A stretch of DNA of 43,228 nucleotides from Candidatus Chloroploca sp. Khr17 (GTDB lineage: Bacteria > Chloroflexota > Chloroflexia > Chloroflexales > Chloroflexaceae), in the NCBI RefSeq assembly GCF_004138165.1, contig NZ_RYFF01000044.1:1-43228 (forward strand), in the 5' to 3' direction. Below the pieces are notes generated by a model. That model did not search any database, had not been told where the DNA came from, and worked only from the letters and a program-made list of their open reading frames with translations. How positions within the stretch are numbered: the first letter of the stretch is position 1; each line of letters opens with the position of its first letter. The translations under genes were made by a program, and so were the position numbers. Shown one piece after another: positions 9,217 through 18,045 of the stretch.

Positions 9217-10872
9217 CTACAATACACGCAGCAACCAGCGCTTGAGCGGCAGGCGCGTCTGCTCAAGCTGACGCCGATCTTGCGGGTCGAGGCCGCCGGT
9301 GAGCCGTAGTACAACCGCAAAGAGGGCGGCCCCGGCCACGACCACGCCGAGCACCCAGAGCCCCAGCCAGAGCCGGGTGGCAATCGTTGCATCGTCCGCG
9401 GGTATCGGCAGCCAGTCGCGCATCAGCAGCAGCCCTGCGCCCATCGCCCCGGTTGCCAGACTCACCCGCAGCGTGAAATTCCACGGCCAGCGTAGTCCCA
9501 GCAAACGATAGCCACTCGCCGTTGCCCAGAAGCCCGCCGCAACCCGTGCGCTGCCAAAGGCGAGGGCCACCCCGGTGATGCCCAGGATCGGTGGCAACCA
9601 GATCGCCATTGGCACAATGACGACCAGGGTCAACAGGCGTGAAACAATGATAATGCCCAGTTTTTCATGCACAATCAGCGCATTGTGCGCCGTCGTTAGC
9701 AGACACTCAAGAAAGAGGCACGGCACAAGCACCCACACAATCGGGGCCGCCGCGAGATACTGGGGCGACAATACTTTCAGCGCCGGTGCCGTTAAGAGCA
9801 CGAGTCCCACGCCGCCTGGTACCATCAGCAATACCTGGAGCCGCACGAGTGACTGGTAGGCTCCGTTCACGGTGCCGCCCTCGCCGGCACGAACGCGGGT
9901 AAAGAGGGGCACCTGCACACCGACCATCGGCGTGTAGAGGTAACTCAGCGCCATGCGTACCAGCGACGTGCCCGCCCAGAGCAGCGCCACATCGCTGACA
10001 TCTTGCGCCAGAAAGATCGCAAACCCGGCCCCCGCCACAAAATCGGTGATCGTCATTAAAAACGACACCCCCGAGTAACGAATAAAGCCTGGCGGCAAGG
10101 CTGCACGCAGGCTCACCGCGTCTTGTGGCCCACGCGCTGACTCTGGCCGCACGCGATCCTCCTCACGCCAGAGCGCGACAACCCGCCACAGCCCACTGAT
10201 GACCACCAGGGTCGGCGCAATGAGCATCGCCAGCAACACCCCCAGGATATCCCAGCCGGCCAGGAGCGCGGCGGCACTCAACAGGGGCGGCAAGAGGCGT
10301 GCCGCCAAGTCAATGCTATTCCAGGCTCGTTGACGAAAGAAGCTCGCCAGGTAGGCCATCAGCATATCATAGCAGACCCCAAGAAAGAGCAGCACCACCA
10401 CAGACGCAATAATCAGGGCGCTGTGATTTGTCAGAAAGTCTAGGGCCGCCGCCTGTGCGTTGATGTCCAGGCGCGTATCATTTGTCACCTGATCCTGCAA
10501 AAAGCCGAGGTACGGCCCACTCATCACGATCAGGCCGCCGCTAAAGAGCAAGAGTAGTGCCATTTGCGCGGCAAAGACGATTGTGAGCAGTCGCAAGACC
10601 GCCCGTGTGCCACCAGCCTGCATCGTCTCGGGGATATATTTGGGCAGGGCGCGTGATGTGCCAAGATCAATCGCCGTCCCTGCGCCATTATTCGTATTGC
10701 TAATCAAGGCCAGCAAGCCAAAACTTGCCGGCGACAGAATATTCAGCTTCAGCAGGTTGGTCACCACCTCGGCAACCATGCGCACCGGCACAAAGAGCGT
10801 ATTCCAGAAGACCGCATTCGAGACGCGGCTCGCCAGGGATGGTGGTTTGCTGGTGACAGGATCCGAGGCCAT
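9217..10872 (-). CDS. Wzx-like polysaccharide/oligosaccharide flippase (MOP superfamily)
   Basis: A 551-aa protein with about 14 hydrophobic segments, in the family that flips lipid-linked oligosaccharides to the outer face of the membrane. The N-terminus reads SNAVFWNTL...VRMVAEVV and then GLLALISNT...AIDLGTSRALPKYI, the usual first-helices pattern of Wzx/RfbX proteins. I place the start at the ATG 10872 (MASDPVTSK): it lies 4 bases after the methyltransferase stop, whereas a longer reading would overlap that gene by 20 codons. The close spacing implies co-transcription. Its presence is the strongest sign that this locus makes a lipid-linked glycan for export. Confidence 0.85.
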   Translation of the reverse strand: MASDPVTSKPPSLASRVSNAVFWNTLFVPVRMVAEVVTNLLKLNILSPASFGLLALISNTNNGAGTAIDLGTSRALPKYIPETMQAGGTRAVLRLLTIVFAAQMALLLLFSGGLIVMSGPYLGFLQDQVTNDTRLDINAQAAALDFLTNHSALIIASVVVLLFLGVCYDMLMAYLASFFRQRAWNSIDLAARLLPPLLSAAALLAGWDILGVLLAMLIAPTLVVISGLWRVVALWREEDRVRPESARGPQDAVSLRAALPPGFIRYSGVSFLMTITDFVAGAGFAIFLAQDVSDVALLWAGTSLVRMALSYLYTPMVGVQVPLFTRVRAGEGGTVNGAYQSLVRLQVLLMVPGGVGLVLLTAPALKVLSPQYLAAAPIVWVLVPCLFLECLLTTAHNALIVHEKLGIIIVSRLLTLVVIVPMAIWLPPILGITGVALAFGSARVAAGFWATASGYRLLGLRWPWNFTLRVSLATGAMGAGLLLMRDWLPIPADDATIATRLWLGLWVLGVVVAGAALFAVVLRLTGGLDPQDRRQLEQTRLPLKRWLLRVL

Positions 10873-10876
10873 ACGG

Positions 10877-11716
10877 TTAGTTTCCCTTTGTGAGGGCAAG
10901 TTCAAACATGCCCACATACCAGCGCCGTTGCGCACGATACGCTACCCCTTCGAGCCCGACTGCCCGCAGCGCCGTCCGCACTGCTCGTCGCGACGCCTTC
11001 CGGCTCACAAACGTACCGGCCTTCAATTGCGCCTCGCGCAGATCGTAGACGCGAAACCCATACTGGTTGCAAAGACGCACAAATTCGGGGTAATGAAAAT
11101 AGTGCATCGCTGACAGGCGCTGCATATCGCGGAAAGCCGCGCCCTGCTTGCTCCGCCCGCGCCAGCCAATGATCTGCTCGGCAACCGGGCGCGGCAGCCA
11201 GTTGATGCCTGCCAGATGGTAGTGCGGGTCGATCCAGGCGCGCCGATTGATCGCCGTCAGCAGAACCGTACCTCCGGGGCGCAGCACTCGCGCCAATTCA
11301 CCAAGCACCCGCGCCGGATCTTGCACATGCTCGATCACATCCCACGCCGTCACGGCCTCAAAATGGGCCTCAGGGAAGGGCAGCGTCTCGCCTGCCGCGT
11401 TGAGCACCGGCACATGCAAGTTATAGCGCGCCGCACGCAACGCGATAATCTGGCAATAGGCCGGATTATATTCACAAGCCGTCACCTGTGCCCCCTCACG
11501 TGCCGCCGCCACCGCAAACCCGCCCATCCCAGCCCCAAGATCAAGCAGACGCAACCCGCCAAGCTTCCCAACTGTATCGCGTAGCATCGCCAGCCGCTCG
11601 GCCTGGTACTGCTCCTGATGAAGCCGTCGCTCCCGCCACTGCGCATAATCACGCCGCCACTGCATATGCATCAACCACGGCTCGATGGCCGTCTCAAGTT
11701 CTTGCATGACCCCCAT
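10877..11716 (-). CDS. Class I SAM-dependent methyltransferase
   Basis: A 279-aa soluble enzyme of the Methyltransf_11/UbiE type. Motif I is DLGAGMGGFA (59-68), an acidic residue ends strand 2 (ACEYN), and the post-II region reads AWDVIEHVQDPARVL then LRPGGTVLLT. The C-terminal third (YHYPEFVRLCNQYGF and following) is a family-specific lid. The substrate is probably a sugar or lipid-linked glycan precursor because the flippase gene follows after only 4 bases. Two ATG codons, at 11716 and 11707, are both possible; neither has an ideal ribosome site. Upstream lie 200 bases of hairpins. Confidence 0.88.
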   Translation of the reverse strand: MGVMQELETAIEPWLMHMQWRRDYAQWRERRLHQEQYQAERLAMLRDTVGKLGGLRLLDLGAGMGGFAVAAAREGAQVTACEYNPAYCQIIALRAARYNLHVPVLNAAGETLPFPEAHFEAVTAWDVIEHVQDPARVLGELARVLRPGGTVLLTAINRRAWIDPHYHLAGINWLPRPVAEQIIGWRGRSKQGAAFRDMQRLSAMHYFHYPEFVRLCNQYGFRVYDLREAQLKAGTFVSRKASRRAVRTALRAVGLEGVAYRAQRRWYVGMFELALTKGN

Positions 11717-11755
11717 CCCCCGCTTCTCGTGTGTAGGGCTGTCGCCCTAACCCAT

Positions 11756-11808
11756 GCTTGTGCTGGCGAAAACGGCCAACTTCGCTGGCCGTTTTCGCCA
11801 GCACAAGC
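11756..11808. repeat. 23-bp-stem hairpin
   Basis: Arms at 11756-11778 and 11786-11808 pair perfectly around a 7-base loop. It stands between the membrane protein gene 11917-14025 and the methyltransferase start. Smaller hairpins flank it: GGGGCCGCAGGCCCC at about 11818-11832 and GCGCCTGAGGCGC at 11861-11873. Similar structure and length recur at 20527-20567 and 43069-43117, so this is probably a genome-wide hairpin class, some copies serving as terminators. Confidence 0.75.
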
Positions 11809-11889
11809 GAAATTCTTGGGGCCGCAGGCCCCAAACCCCCAGCCGGAGGCTTACGTTCATGCGCCTGAGGCGCACCCGCCCCCATCCCC

Positions 11890-11928
11890 CGCGTGGAGTG
11901 AGGGGTCGCAGACCCCTCACTCCACGCG
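11890..11928. repeat. 18-bp-stem hairpin overlapping the end of the membrane protein gene
   Basis: Perfect arms at 11890-11907 and 11911-11928 with loop GCA. The stop codon (11917-11919) and the last three codons of the minus-strand membrane protein lie in one arm, so this structure would form in the mRNA immediately at translation end. It may act in transcription termination or mRNA stability, although no U-run follows. Confidence 0.65.
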
Positions 11929-14025
11929 CAAAGCATACACCGCCATACCAAGCTCCCGCGGCGTGCCCTCTTCGGGGGTTACGCTGGTGCGTAGTTCAAA
12001 TTCATGCATTCCTGGCGGTACCTGGATGGTGAATTGATAGGCGCGCCTTGCCCGATAGAGTTCAAACGAGGCGAGCATCTTTTCATTGTTGATGGCCCAC
12101 AACTCCACCTGTTGACCGTCGCTCCGCCCTTCCGCCTGGATCGTCAGGGTCAACGTGGTCTCCTCGTTCGTTGGGTTGACCAGAAAGAACCCGGCCACGC
12201 CCTCACTCCAGCGCCACTGGTAGGCCTCGTTCTGCTCAAAGTCGTGCCATCCCTCACCCAGAAAGACAAAGGGTGCGCAGCGATCCTGGTGCAACGGCAG
12301 TTCATAGGCCCGAAACCGTCCATCATCATACCACGGTGTCAGGTCACTCCCGAGACGTGCCATCACCGCACGCGCCCGGTCTTCGCCCCCTTCACGCGTG
12401 AGCTTCGGCTCGATCACGACATACCGTAGTTGATAGTAACATTGCATCGCCGCCAGCGCATCGCCATCGAGGCTGATGATGTCGTCTTCCGGCAAGACCA
12501 GCATCCGTCCGAGGTGTTTTGGCAATGGGCTATAGAGCAGGGTTGGGTAATAGGGTGGACGCGCCACATAGCCGCGCAGGATCGGTTGCCCATGCACAAT
12601 CTGGTTGATCAGCGTGCGGCTGTTCGTATTGTTCTCGATCGGCAGATCCACCACCACACCCGGTTCCCGTGCGGCAAGCTGCTGGTAAACCTCGGCCCGC
12701 TCCATCGTCATTGTCGTGCGGATCGGCGGCAAGAGCTCGACAAAAGCGAGCACGCCAATGACGCCCAGGACGATCCCGAAGGTACGTGGGCGCATCCGTT
12801 CACGCATGCGCGCCACCGCGAGCGCCGCAAAGATCGTAAAGACCATGATCGTCAGCACCCCAAAGAGATTCGGTCGGCGCGCGGTGGAAAGACCGGGCAG
12901 CGCTTGCAGCAGTTGATAGGGCATCGGGATGCCCGTCTCGTTGCCGAGAATATAGAGGATCGGCCCCATCGCAAAGAGCCAGGCGATAAGCGCGACGACA
13001 ATCAGCCGCCAGTGCTGGCGGCCATACCAGACCATGCCCAGCAACCCCAGTATGCTCAGCACCCAGCCGGCTGCTGTGTATGCGCCTTCAACCAGGCCGT
13101 AGGGGGCCATATCCACCAGGAATTGCTCGGCTTGCATCGACCAGAAGGGATGGCGCCCCGACGGAAAAAAGAGCCCCAGCAGATCCGCCGAATAGCCCTG
13201 TGTATAGAGTGCCCAAAGATCCAGTGGCAGGTTCGGGTCGCTCAACTCGTTGCGCAGCATCAGGATCAAGGGGAGCGTGAACAGCAGGGCCAGGCCCCCA
13301 AAGAGGCCATAACGCATAATCACACCCAGCGGTTGCTCGGCGCGGATCAGGCTCACCACGGCCCACACCACCCCAAAGAGTACCGTGACCAGGGCCCAGT
13401 ACCAGTCGGTATAGAGCACCGCCCCGAAGGCGAGCGCCGTGATCGGAACCAACCACCAACTCGTCTTGCGACTGAGATAGATCAGCGCGACCACCGCGAA
13501 CACAAGCCATTGCATCGTCACAAAATTGAGTTGTCCCGAGTCAAGTTTGGCAACATGAAACGGACTTGCCGTCAGCAATACGCCAGCCACAAATGGCCCC
13601 AGTACCCCTGGCGCAAACGCCCGCGCCAGCAGAAAGCCGGCGTACCCCGTCAACATGATCGCCACGATTGCTGTCACATTGTAGGCCGCCACTGGCCCGA
13701 GCGTCAGCGTCACCGGCACGGCCGTCAAGACGGCCACCGGATTGATCGTCTGCAGCACCATCTGCAAACCCTCGGGATAGTAGAGCAGCGGCGTAAAGAA
13801 GGGATTCATCCCATGCTGGACCGCATACCCTGTCCACCAGAAATTCCAGATATTCTGTGGCGCATCGGGCGTCTTGATATAAAAATAGAGATTATTGCCC
13901 GCCGTGAAATAGTGACTCTGCAGCGACAGAATCGCCGGCCAGGTCAACCACAGCGCCAGCACAGCATACGCGGCGAGGATGCCAAGATGTGTGCGCAGGC
14001 GTAATCGTGTCGGTGCTACTTCCAT
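11917..14025 (-). CDS. YfhO/GT-C-like membrane protein with FLGEGW/WRWS C-terminal module (paralogue 3)
   Basis: A 702-aa multi-pass membrane protein related to the other two YfhO-like proteins: DAPQNIWNFWW near the N-terminus, YYPEG, INPVAVL, and later PFVFLGEGW followed by YQWRWSEGVAGFFLVNPT in a soluble beta-rich C-terminus. The reading frame stays open to 14118, but the extra 31 codons only translate CTTTGCG repeats (TQRRKDAK, TQRRKGAK), so I choose the ATG at 14025 (MEVAPTRLRLR). In that case the repeat itself supplies an AGG seven bases before the start. It follows the DUF2079 gene by 89 bases. Likely role: glycosyl transfer at the outer membrane face, inferred. Confidence 0.74.
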   Translation of the reverse strand: MEVAPTRLRLRTHLGILAAYAVLALWLTWPAILSLQSHYFTAGNNLYFYIKTPDAPQNIWNFWWTGYAVQHGMNPFFTPLLYYPEGLQMVLQTINPVAVLTAVPVTLTLGPVAAYNVTAIVAIMLTGYAGFLLARAFAPGVLGPFVAGVLLTASPFHVAKLDSGQLNFVTMQWLVFAVVALIYLSRKTSWWLVPITALAFGAVLYTDWYWALVTVLFGVVWAVVSLIRAEQPLGVIMRYGLFGGLALLFTLPLILMLRNELSDPNLPLDLWALYTQGYSADLLGLFFPSGRHPFWSMQAEQFLVDMAPYGLVEGAYTAAGWVLSILGLLGMVWYGRQHWRLIVVALIAWLFAMGPILYILGNETGIPMPYQLLQALPGLSTARRPNLFGVLTIMVFTIFAALAVARMRERMRPRTFGIVLGVIGVLAFVELLPPIRTTMTMERAEVYQQLAAREPGVVVDLPIENNTNSRTLINQIVHGQPILRGYVARPPYYPTLLYSPLPKHLGRMLVLPEDDIISLDGDALAAMQCYYQLRYVVIEPKLTREGGEDRARAVMARLGSDLTPWYDDGRFRAYELPLHQDRCAPFVFLGEGWHDFEQNEAYQWRWSEGVAGFFLVNPTNEETTLTLTIQAEGRSDGQQVELWAINNEKMLASFELYRARRAYQFTIQVPPGMHEFELRTSVTPEEGTPRELGMAVYALRVE

Positions 14026-14118
14026 CTTTGCGCCTTTGCGTCTTTGCGTCAAATTATCAGCCAACGTGGGCAAGCCGCCCTCCTCAACATCCTTTGCGTC
14101 TTTGCGCCTTTGCGTCAA
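14024..14118 (-). repeat. Two CTTTGCG repeat arrays between membrane protein genes
   Basis: Arrays at about 14024-14051 and 14090-14118, each of three to four TTTGCGC/T units ending in GTCAAA. On the minus strand the right one starts exactly at the TGA of the DUF2079 gene (14115-14117), and the left one ends at the ATG of the next gene, supplying its ribosome-binding AGG. They are related to the copies at 6923 and 41794. Confidence 0.7.
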
Positions 14119-15638
14119 AACCGGACGTGCCGAAACAAAATCAAATCATCTTCTTCGTGGATCACTTCCCAGTTCGGATCACTCCGCAATCGCCCAACAA
14201 TATCGTTGCCCTGGGCGGCTTGGTCGCGCAGGCCCGCCGCACGCAGATCCAGAAACGCATACTCGGCGGCCTCAATTGGGTGGTGCATCTGCCCGCCCGG
14301 GATGAAGTAGATCGCTTCGCGGGGCAACAGGTGCGGGGCTAGGAACGAGGTCGCGGCAACCGTCGCATCCGGCGGGAACATCGCCTTCATCGCCTCCATC
14401 AAGGCGACCCGCTCGGGCCGCTCGGGGTTGCGTACCGCCGAGATGACCGGGTTTTTCAGGGGCAGGTTGATCAGTCCAACGAGCAGCACCATGCCAACGA
14501 GCAATCCCGGGACCCAGCTTTGAACCCGCTTGCCCTGCCAGCGTTGGGCCTGCTCAAAGAGCCACGCTGCGCCGTAAATGGCTGCAATAATCATGCCAGG
14601 AACAACAAGAATTTGATACTGCTCGGTGATGACATACTGGTAAATCCGGTTCGAGAGCAGGTTGATGCCGAAGATCGGGGCGGCAAGCAAGAGCTCCCGT
14701 GGCGCAAAGAGGGGCAAAAAGAGCAAGCCCGCAAACATCAGCACCAGATACTTGATCTTGGCCGGTTCAAAGAGAAAGAAAAAGATCTCGACTGGGTGCG
14801 TGACAATATTGATGATAATATTCGGGATTCCGCTTCCCAGGTGCAGATAATAACATGCCTGTGGGCTGACCCCGCACGGCCACATAGCGTTGTAGTCGCG
14901 GTTCAGATCAAAAGGCACCTCGATCTTTTCTGGGGTAAAGCCTTCATTATAAAACTGCGGTGTGATATAGGTAATGGCAACATAAAAATAGATCAGCCCC
15001 GCAAGCATCGGCACCAGCGCGTAGGCCCACGGCATGCGGCGCAGCACGGCGTACATCCCAAAGGCGACCACCACCAGCGCGGCGTCGGTACGCGTCAACA
15101 TCGCCAACCCGAGCAGCAGCAGGTACGGCCAGAGTTGCCGCCGCGTCAGGAACCAGAAGGCCCAGATGAGCAAGACAAGCCCGGGGATGCGCGGCTGAAA
15201 GGGCGCGGCCATGCCCATAAATTGCGTCGTTGGGTAGAGCAGATAGACCGCCGCGAAGGCTACCCCCGCCCACGCATTGCTTAGGCGGTCACGGGCAATC
15301 AGATAGACCGGAATGGCCGCCGAGACGAGCAAGAGGCTCTGCACAACGATCAGGGTGTAGGCCGACGGCACCACCGCATAGAAGGGGATCGCCGGCAGAA
15401 AGCCCAAGGCGACATCAAGCCCCATGAAAGTATCAGTGAAATTGTAGCGTGAGACCAGTAAAAAACGACCCTGTGTCGTACCCCAGATCGGCATGTGAAA
15501 ATCTACCATGTCGAAGCCGTGGCCCCAGTAGGAATATTTATAGGCGCCTGCCCCAATCAGTGCGGCACTCACCAGCGCCATCAGCACGATCAGCACGATG
15601 ACTGCTTGTTTGCTCTTCATGCGCTCTTTCTGCCCCAT
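14115..15638 (-). CDS. DUF2079 family membrane protein
   Basis: A 507-aa multi-pass membrane protein. After the first membrane helix comes GHGFDMVDFHMPIW, matching the conserved acidic loop of DUF2079 (the FD-x-x-x-F-x-x-x-x-W pattern), and later HPVEIFFFLFEPAKIKYL and LSNRIYQ...QYQ, also usual for the family. DUF2079 proteins resemble GT-C enzymes but have no proven reaction. I took the ATG 15638, which has AGGA five bases upstream; the ATG 15620 is an alternative. A hairpin lies directly upstream. It belongs to the minus-strand glycan locus. Confidence 0.8.
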   Translation of the reverse strand: MGQKERMKSKQAVIVLIVLMALVSAALIGAGAYKYSYWGHGFDMVDFHMPIWGTTQGRFLLVSRYNFTDTFMGLDVALGFLPAIPFYAVVPSAYTLIVVQSLLLVSAAIPVYLIARDRLSNAWAGVAFAAVYLLYPTTQFMGMAAPFQPRIPGLVLLIWAFWFLTRRQLWPYLLLLGLAMLTRTDAALVVVAFGMYAVLRRMPWAYALVPMLAGLIYFYVAITYITPQFYNEGFTPEKIEVPFDLNRDYNAMWPCGVSPQACYYLHLGSGIPNIIINIVTHPVEIFFFLFEPAKIKYLVLMFAGLLFLPLFAPRELLLAAPIFGINLLSNRIYQYVITEQYQILVVPGMIIAAIYGAAWLFEQAQRWQGKRVQSWVPGLLVGMVLLVGLINLPLKNPVISAVRNPERPERVALMEAMKAMFPPDATVAATSFLAPHLLPREAIYFIPGGQMHHPIEAAEYAFLDLRAAGLRDQAAQGNDIVGRLRSDPNWEVIHEEDDLILFRHVRF

Positions 15639-15650
15639 CCCTATCCTGGG

Positions 15651-15673
15651 TGCGGGGGCCTCTGGCCCCCGCA
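15651..15673 (-). terminator. GC-rich hairpin between GT39/TPR gene and DUF2079 gene
   Basis: Perfect 10-base arms with loop TCT, just before the DUF2079 start and about 180 bases after the end of the GT39/TPR gene. On the minus strand TTTTT is upstream, not downstream, of the stem, so it is not a textbook intrinsic terminator; attenuation is equally possible. Confidence 0.4.
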
Positions 15674-15726
15674 CCTAAAAACTTTGGTCACAGGCTACTT
15701 GGTAGTCTGTAACGTAAATTTCATTG

Positions 15727-15814
15727 CCTTGCCGCCCCCCTCCCAACCTCCCCCCGTTGGGGGGAGGATTCCGGCTCCCTCCCCCAGCGGGGGAGGGCTG
15801 GGGAGGGGGCAACA
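15727..15814. repeat. G/C-run dispersed repeat, copy B
   Basis: Second copy of the repeat at 1006-1086, same orientation; the right half with four G-runs (15789-15809, runs of 5, 3, 4, 5) is identical, including the following GCAACA. It too is enclosed by a short inverted pair, here GTCTGTAACGT (about 15705) and ACGTTACAGAC (about 15840). It follows the stop of the GT39/TPR gene. Confidence 0.8.
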
Positions 15815-15852
15815 GGCTCGCAAAACATCACAAAACGTACGTTACAGACCAC

Positions 15853-18045
15853 TTACTTTGCCTCTACCAAGAATACCTGAACCCCAACCGCCCACGGTGC
15901 TTGCTCAAGGTCGAGCAGGCCCGTCGGGCTGCTAAGCGTTACTTCCCCAAGCATTGCTTCATCGCACGTCGCTGGATCTGGCGCAAGGCTCACCACCTGG
16001 AGGCTGCCGTCGAGGCGCATCTGCTGGCGTTCCCCGTCAGGGTGCAGGGCCACTTCAACCATGCGGCCCGCTGGCCCGCGCAGGCTCACCTCAACCGGGT
16101 TGCAGCCATGCGCAACGCGCACCGCCGCCTCGCCGAGGGTCCAGCGGCCCTCCGCGAGATCAAAGGTGGCCGGCGCAAACCCGCGGTAATGCCCAAAGGC
16201 TGCGGGTGCGCCTGGCACGACGCGGGTTGCCGCTGGCGTACGCCGGGCATCCCAGGCCCATACATAGAGATCATTGTTGTCGCGCCCGTAGCTTGCGATG
16301 CGCGCCAGGGATGCCTCGGCATCCGTGGGCCGCTCGGCGAGCACGGCGATCCATGCTCGCATCGCATGCGCATAGAGGCTCCGGTCTTCGAGGGCGACGG
16401 CGGCGGCAAAGTGGGTTTCGGCCTGCGCCAGGTCGCCCCGTTCAAATGCGAAGTCGCCCAGGGCGATCTGGCGATTCGCGTTGGTTGCATCGGTCTCCGC
16501 CGCCTGCAACAACGCCATTTCTGCCGTGGCCCAATCGCCCTGCGCCAGGGCCGCCCGTGCCGGCCACGCCGCTCGCTCGCCCTGGACCCAGGTGACGTAG
16601 CGTGTGCTGAAGATCAGGGCGAAAAAGATGAGCCACCCGATCACGACGATCGCCAATCGCCAGCGGCGCTCGCTCGAAGTCATGATCCGCCGCGTCGCTC
16701 GCCCCGTAAAGGGCAACAGCGTGGCATACGCGGCAAACGGCAGAAAAACGCTGATCAGCGGCAACCGCAAGCGATGATGCGCAACGGTGATCGCCGAGAG
16801 TGTTACCCCATAGGCAAACCAGGTCATCAACGGGACGCTGCGGCGCCAGTGGGGCGCGAACGCCAGCCCGACGATGCCGGCTAGCATCATAAAGATGTAC
16901 TGCGCATCGGCGATCAGACTCAGCCAGCGCGGATTTTCGCCGGCACTCAGGGCGATCTGTTCATCCTGGGGGCTGATCGTCACCACATCGCCCACAAAAA
17001 AACTTCGCGATTGCAACAGAAAGAGCGACGCAAGCTTGAGGCGTGTGCGCAACGCAAACCAGGCCGGGTCTTCCAGAATGCGCTCGACCGTCAACTCCAC
17101 GGCAATCTTCTGTCGGTCGGCCAGGTTTGGTTCCGCAAAGATCAGGGCTTCGCCGGCCTCGCGATCCTCTTCGCTGCGCACCATGCCGTACCACATGCTA
17201 ATGCCGCCGTTGGTATCGGCCAGGATCAGCCGCTCGTGCACAAGATAGTTGCGTAGCGCCCACGGCCCGATGATCAGGGCGGCCCCGAGCACCAGCACCA
17301 TGGCGACGGCCCACCGTTGGTCGGCCCGCAGGCGCATCCCGATGACGCCAACCAGCCCTTGCCAGCCTGTTCGATCCGCGAGTTGGGCCGCCTCGCTCTT
17401 CGCCAGGGGGGTCAACACCAGGGGCATTATCGCCGCCAGGGGAATGAAATAGAGCGCCGTAGCGCGGGTCAGTGCCGCAAGCCCAAAGATGATCCCGCCA
17501 GCGAGGGCGAGCCAGAGGCGTGGCTTCTCGATCAGATGCACCATCACCGTCAGCGCCATGGTCATCAGGATCACAAAGAGCGCCTCGGCAAAGAGCACGC
17601 TGCCAAAGCTTGCCAGCGGCACAAAACTCGCCGCAAAGAGGCCGCTCAGCAACGCAACATCGCGCCGCTGAAAGAGCGCCTGGCCCAGCGCCACAAACGC
17701 GAGCACGCCAACGCCCGACAGGATCGCCTGCCCAAGCAGCGCCTGCGCCACATCAAGCCCACCGACGGCAAAGAGCCCTGCCAGCAACACCGGATAGACC
17801 GGCGGACGCAGCCACTTGCCGGTATCGTGATAACCGCCCTGCAACAGATGCACCGCCGCCCGGTAGTACTCCTCGGGATCGCCCGGCTGCACCGCCCCAC
17901 TGGTCGCTTGCCAACTCCAGAACCAGACGCGCAGTGCGACGGCCATCGCGACGATGCCAAGCACCGCCAGCCCGTACCAAGGTGTAGATTGCCGTGTGGC
18001 TGTGACCGCCCCCTTGCCGCCCGCCGTCTGCTGCAATAGTGTCAT
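15853..18045 (-). CDS. GT39/ArnT-like membrane glycosyltransferase with TPR-like and C-terminal beta domains
   Basis: A 730-aa protein. The N-terminal two-thirds is a GT-C membrane domain: WSWQATSGAVQPGDPEEYY provides the acidic first loop and KWLRPPVYPVL the following loop, as in ArnT/PMT-type enzymes that use polyprenyl-phosphate sugars. After the last membrane helix, alanine-rich helical pairs (RAALAQGDWATAEMAL, ALGDFAFERGDLAQAE) look like TPR units. The final about 120 residues form a beta-rich module starting GRWTLGEAAVRV. I chose the ATG at 18045 because it overlaps the stop of the upstream gene by one base (TGATG), a sign of coupling; the frame is open 12 codons further. Likely transfers a sugar outside the membrane. 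Confidence 0.82.
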   Translation of the reverse strand: MTLLQQTAGGKGAVTATRQSTPWYGLAVLGIVAMAVALRVWFWSWQATSGAVQPGDPEEYYRAAVHLLQGGYHDTGKWLRPPVYPVLLAGLFAVGGLDVAQALLGQAILSGVGVLAFVALGQALFQRRDVALLSGLFAASFVPLASFGSVLFAEALFVILMTMALTVMVHLIEKPRLWLALAGGIIFGLAALTRATALYFIPLAAIMPLVLTPLAKSEAAQLADRTGWQGLVGVIGMRLRADQRWAVAMVLVLGAALIIGPWALRNYLVHERLILADTNGGISMWYGMVRSEEDREAGEALIFAEPNLADRQKIAVELTVERILEDPAWFALRTRLKLASLFLLQSRSFFVGDVVTISPQDEQIALSAGENPRWLSLIADAQYIFMMLAGIVGLAFAPHWRRSVPLMTWFAYGVTLSAITVAHHRLRLPLISVFLPFAAYATLLPFTGRATRRIMTSSERRWRLAIVVIGWLIFFALIFSTRYVTWVQGERAAWPARAALAQGDWATAEMALLQAAETDATNANRQIALGDFAFERGDLAQAETHFAAAVALEDRSLYAHAMRAWIAVLAERPTDAEASLARIASYGRDNNDLYVWAWDARRTPAATRVVPGAPAAFGHYRGFAPATFDLAEGRWTLGEAAVRVAHGCNPVEVSLRGPAGRMVEVALHPDGERQQMRLDGSLQVVSLAPDPATCDEAMLGEVTLSSPTGLLDLEQAPWAVGVQVFLVEAK

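Noticed and set aside
12430-14004. 524-codon plus-strand open frame
   Set aside because: It runs antisense through the 702-aa membrane protein and translates to a His/Arg/Gln/Pro-rich chain with no domain; a shadow of high-GC coding sequence.
15724-16884. 386-codon plus-strand open frame
   Set aside because: Starts in the G/C-run repeat and continues antisense to the GT39/TPR gene; no recognisable protein.
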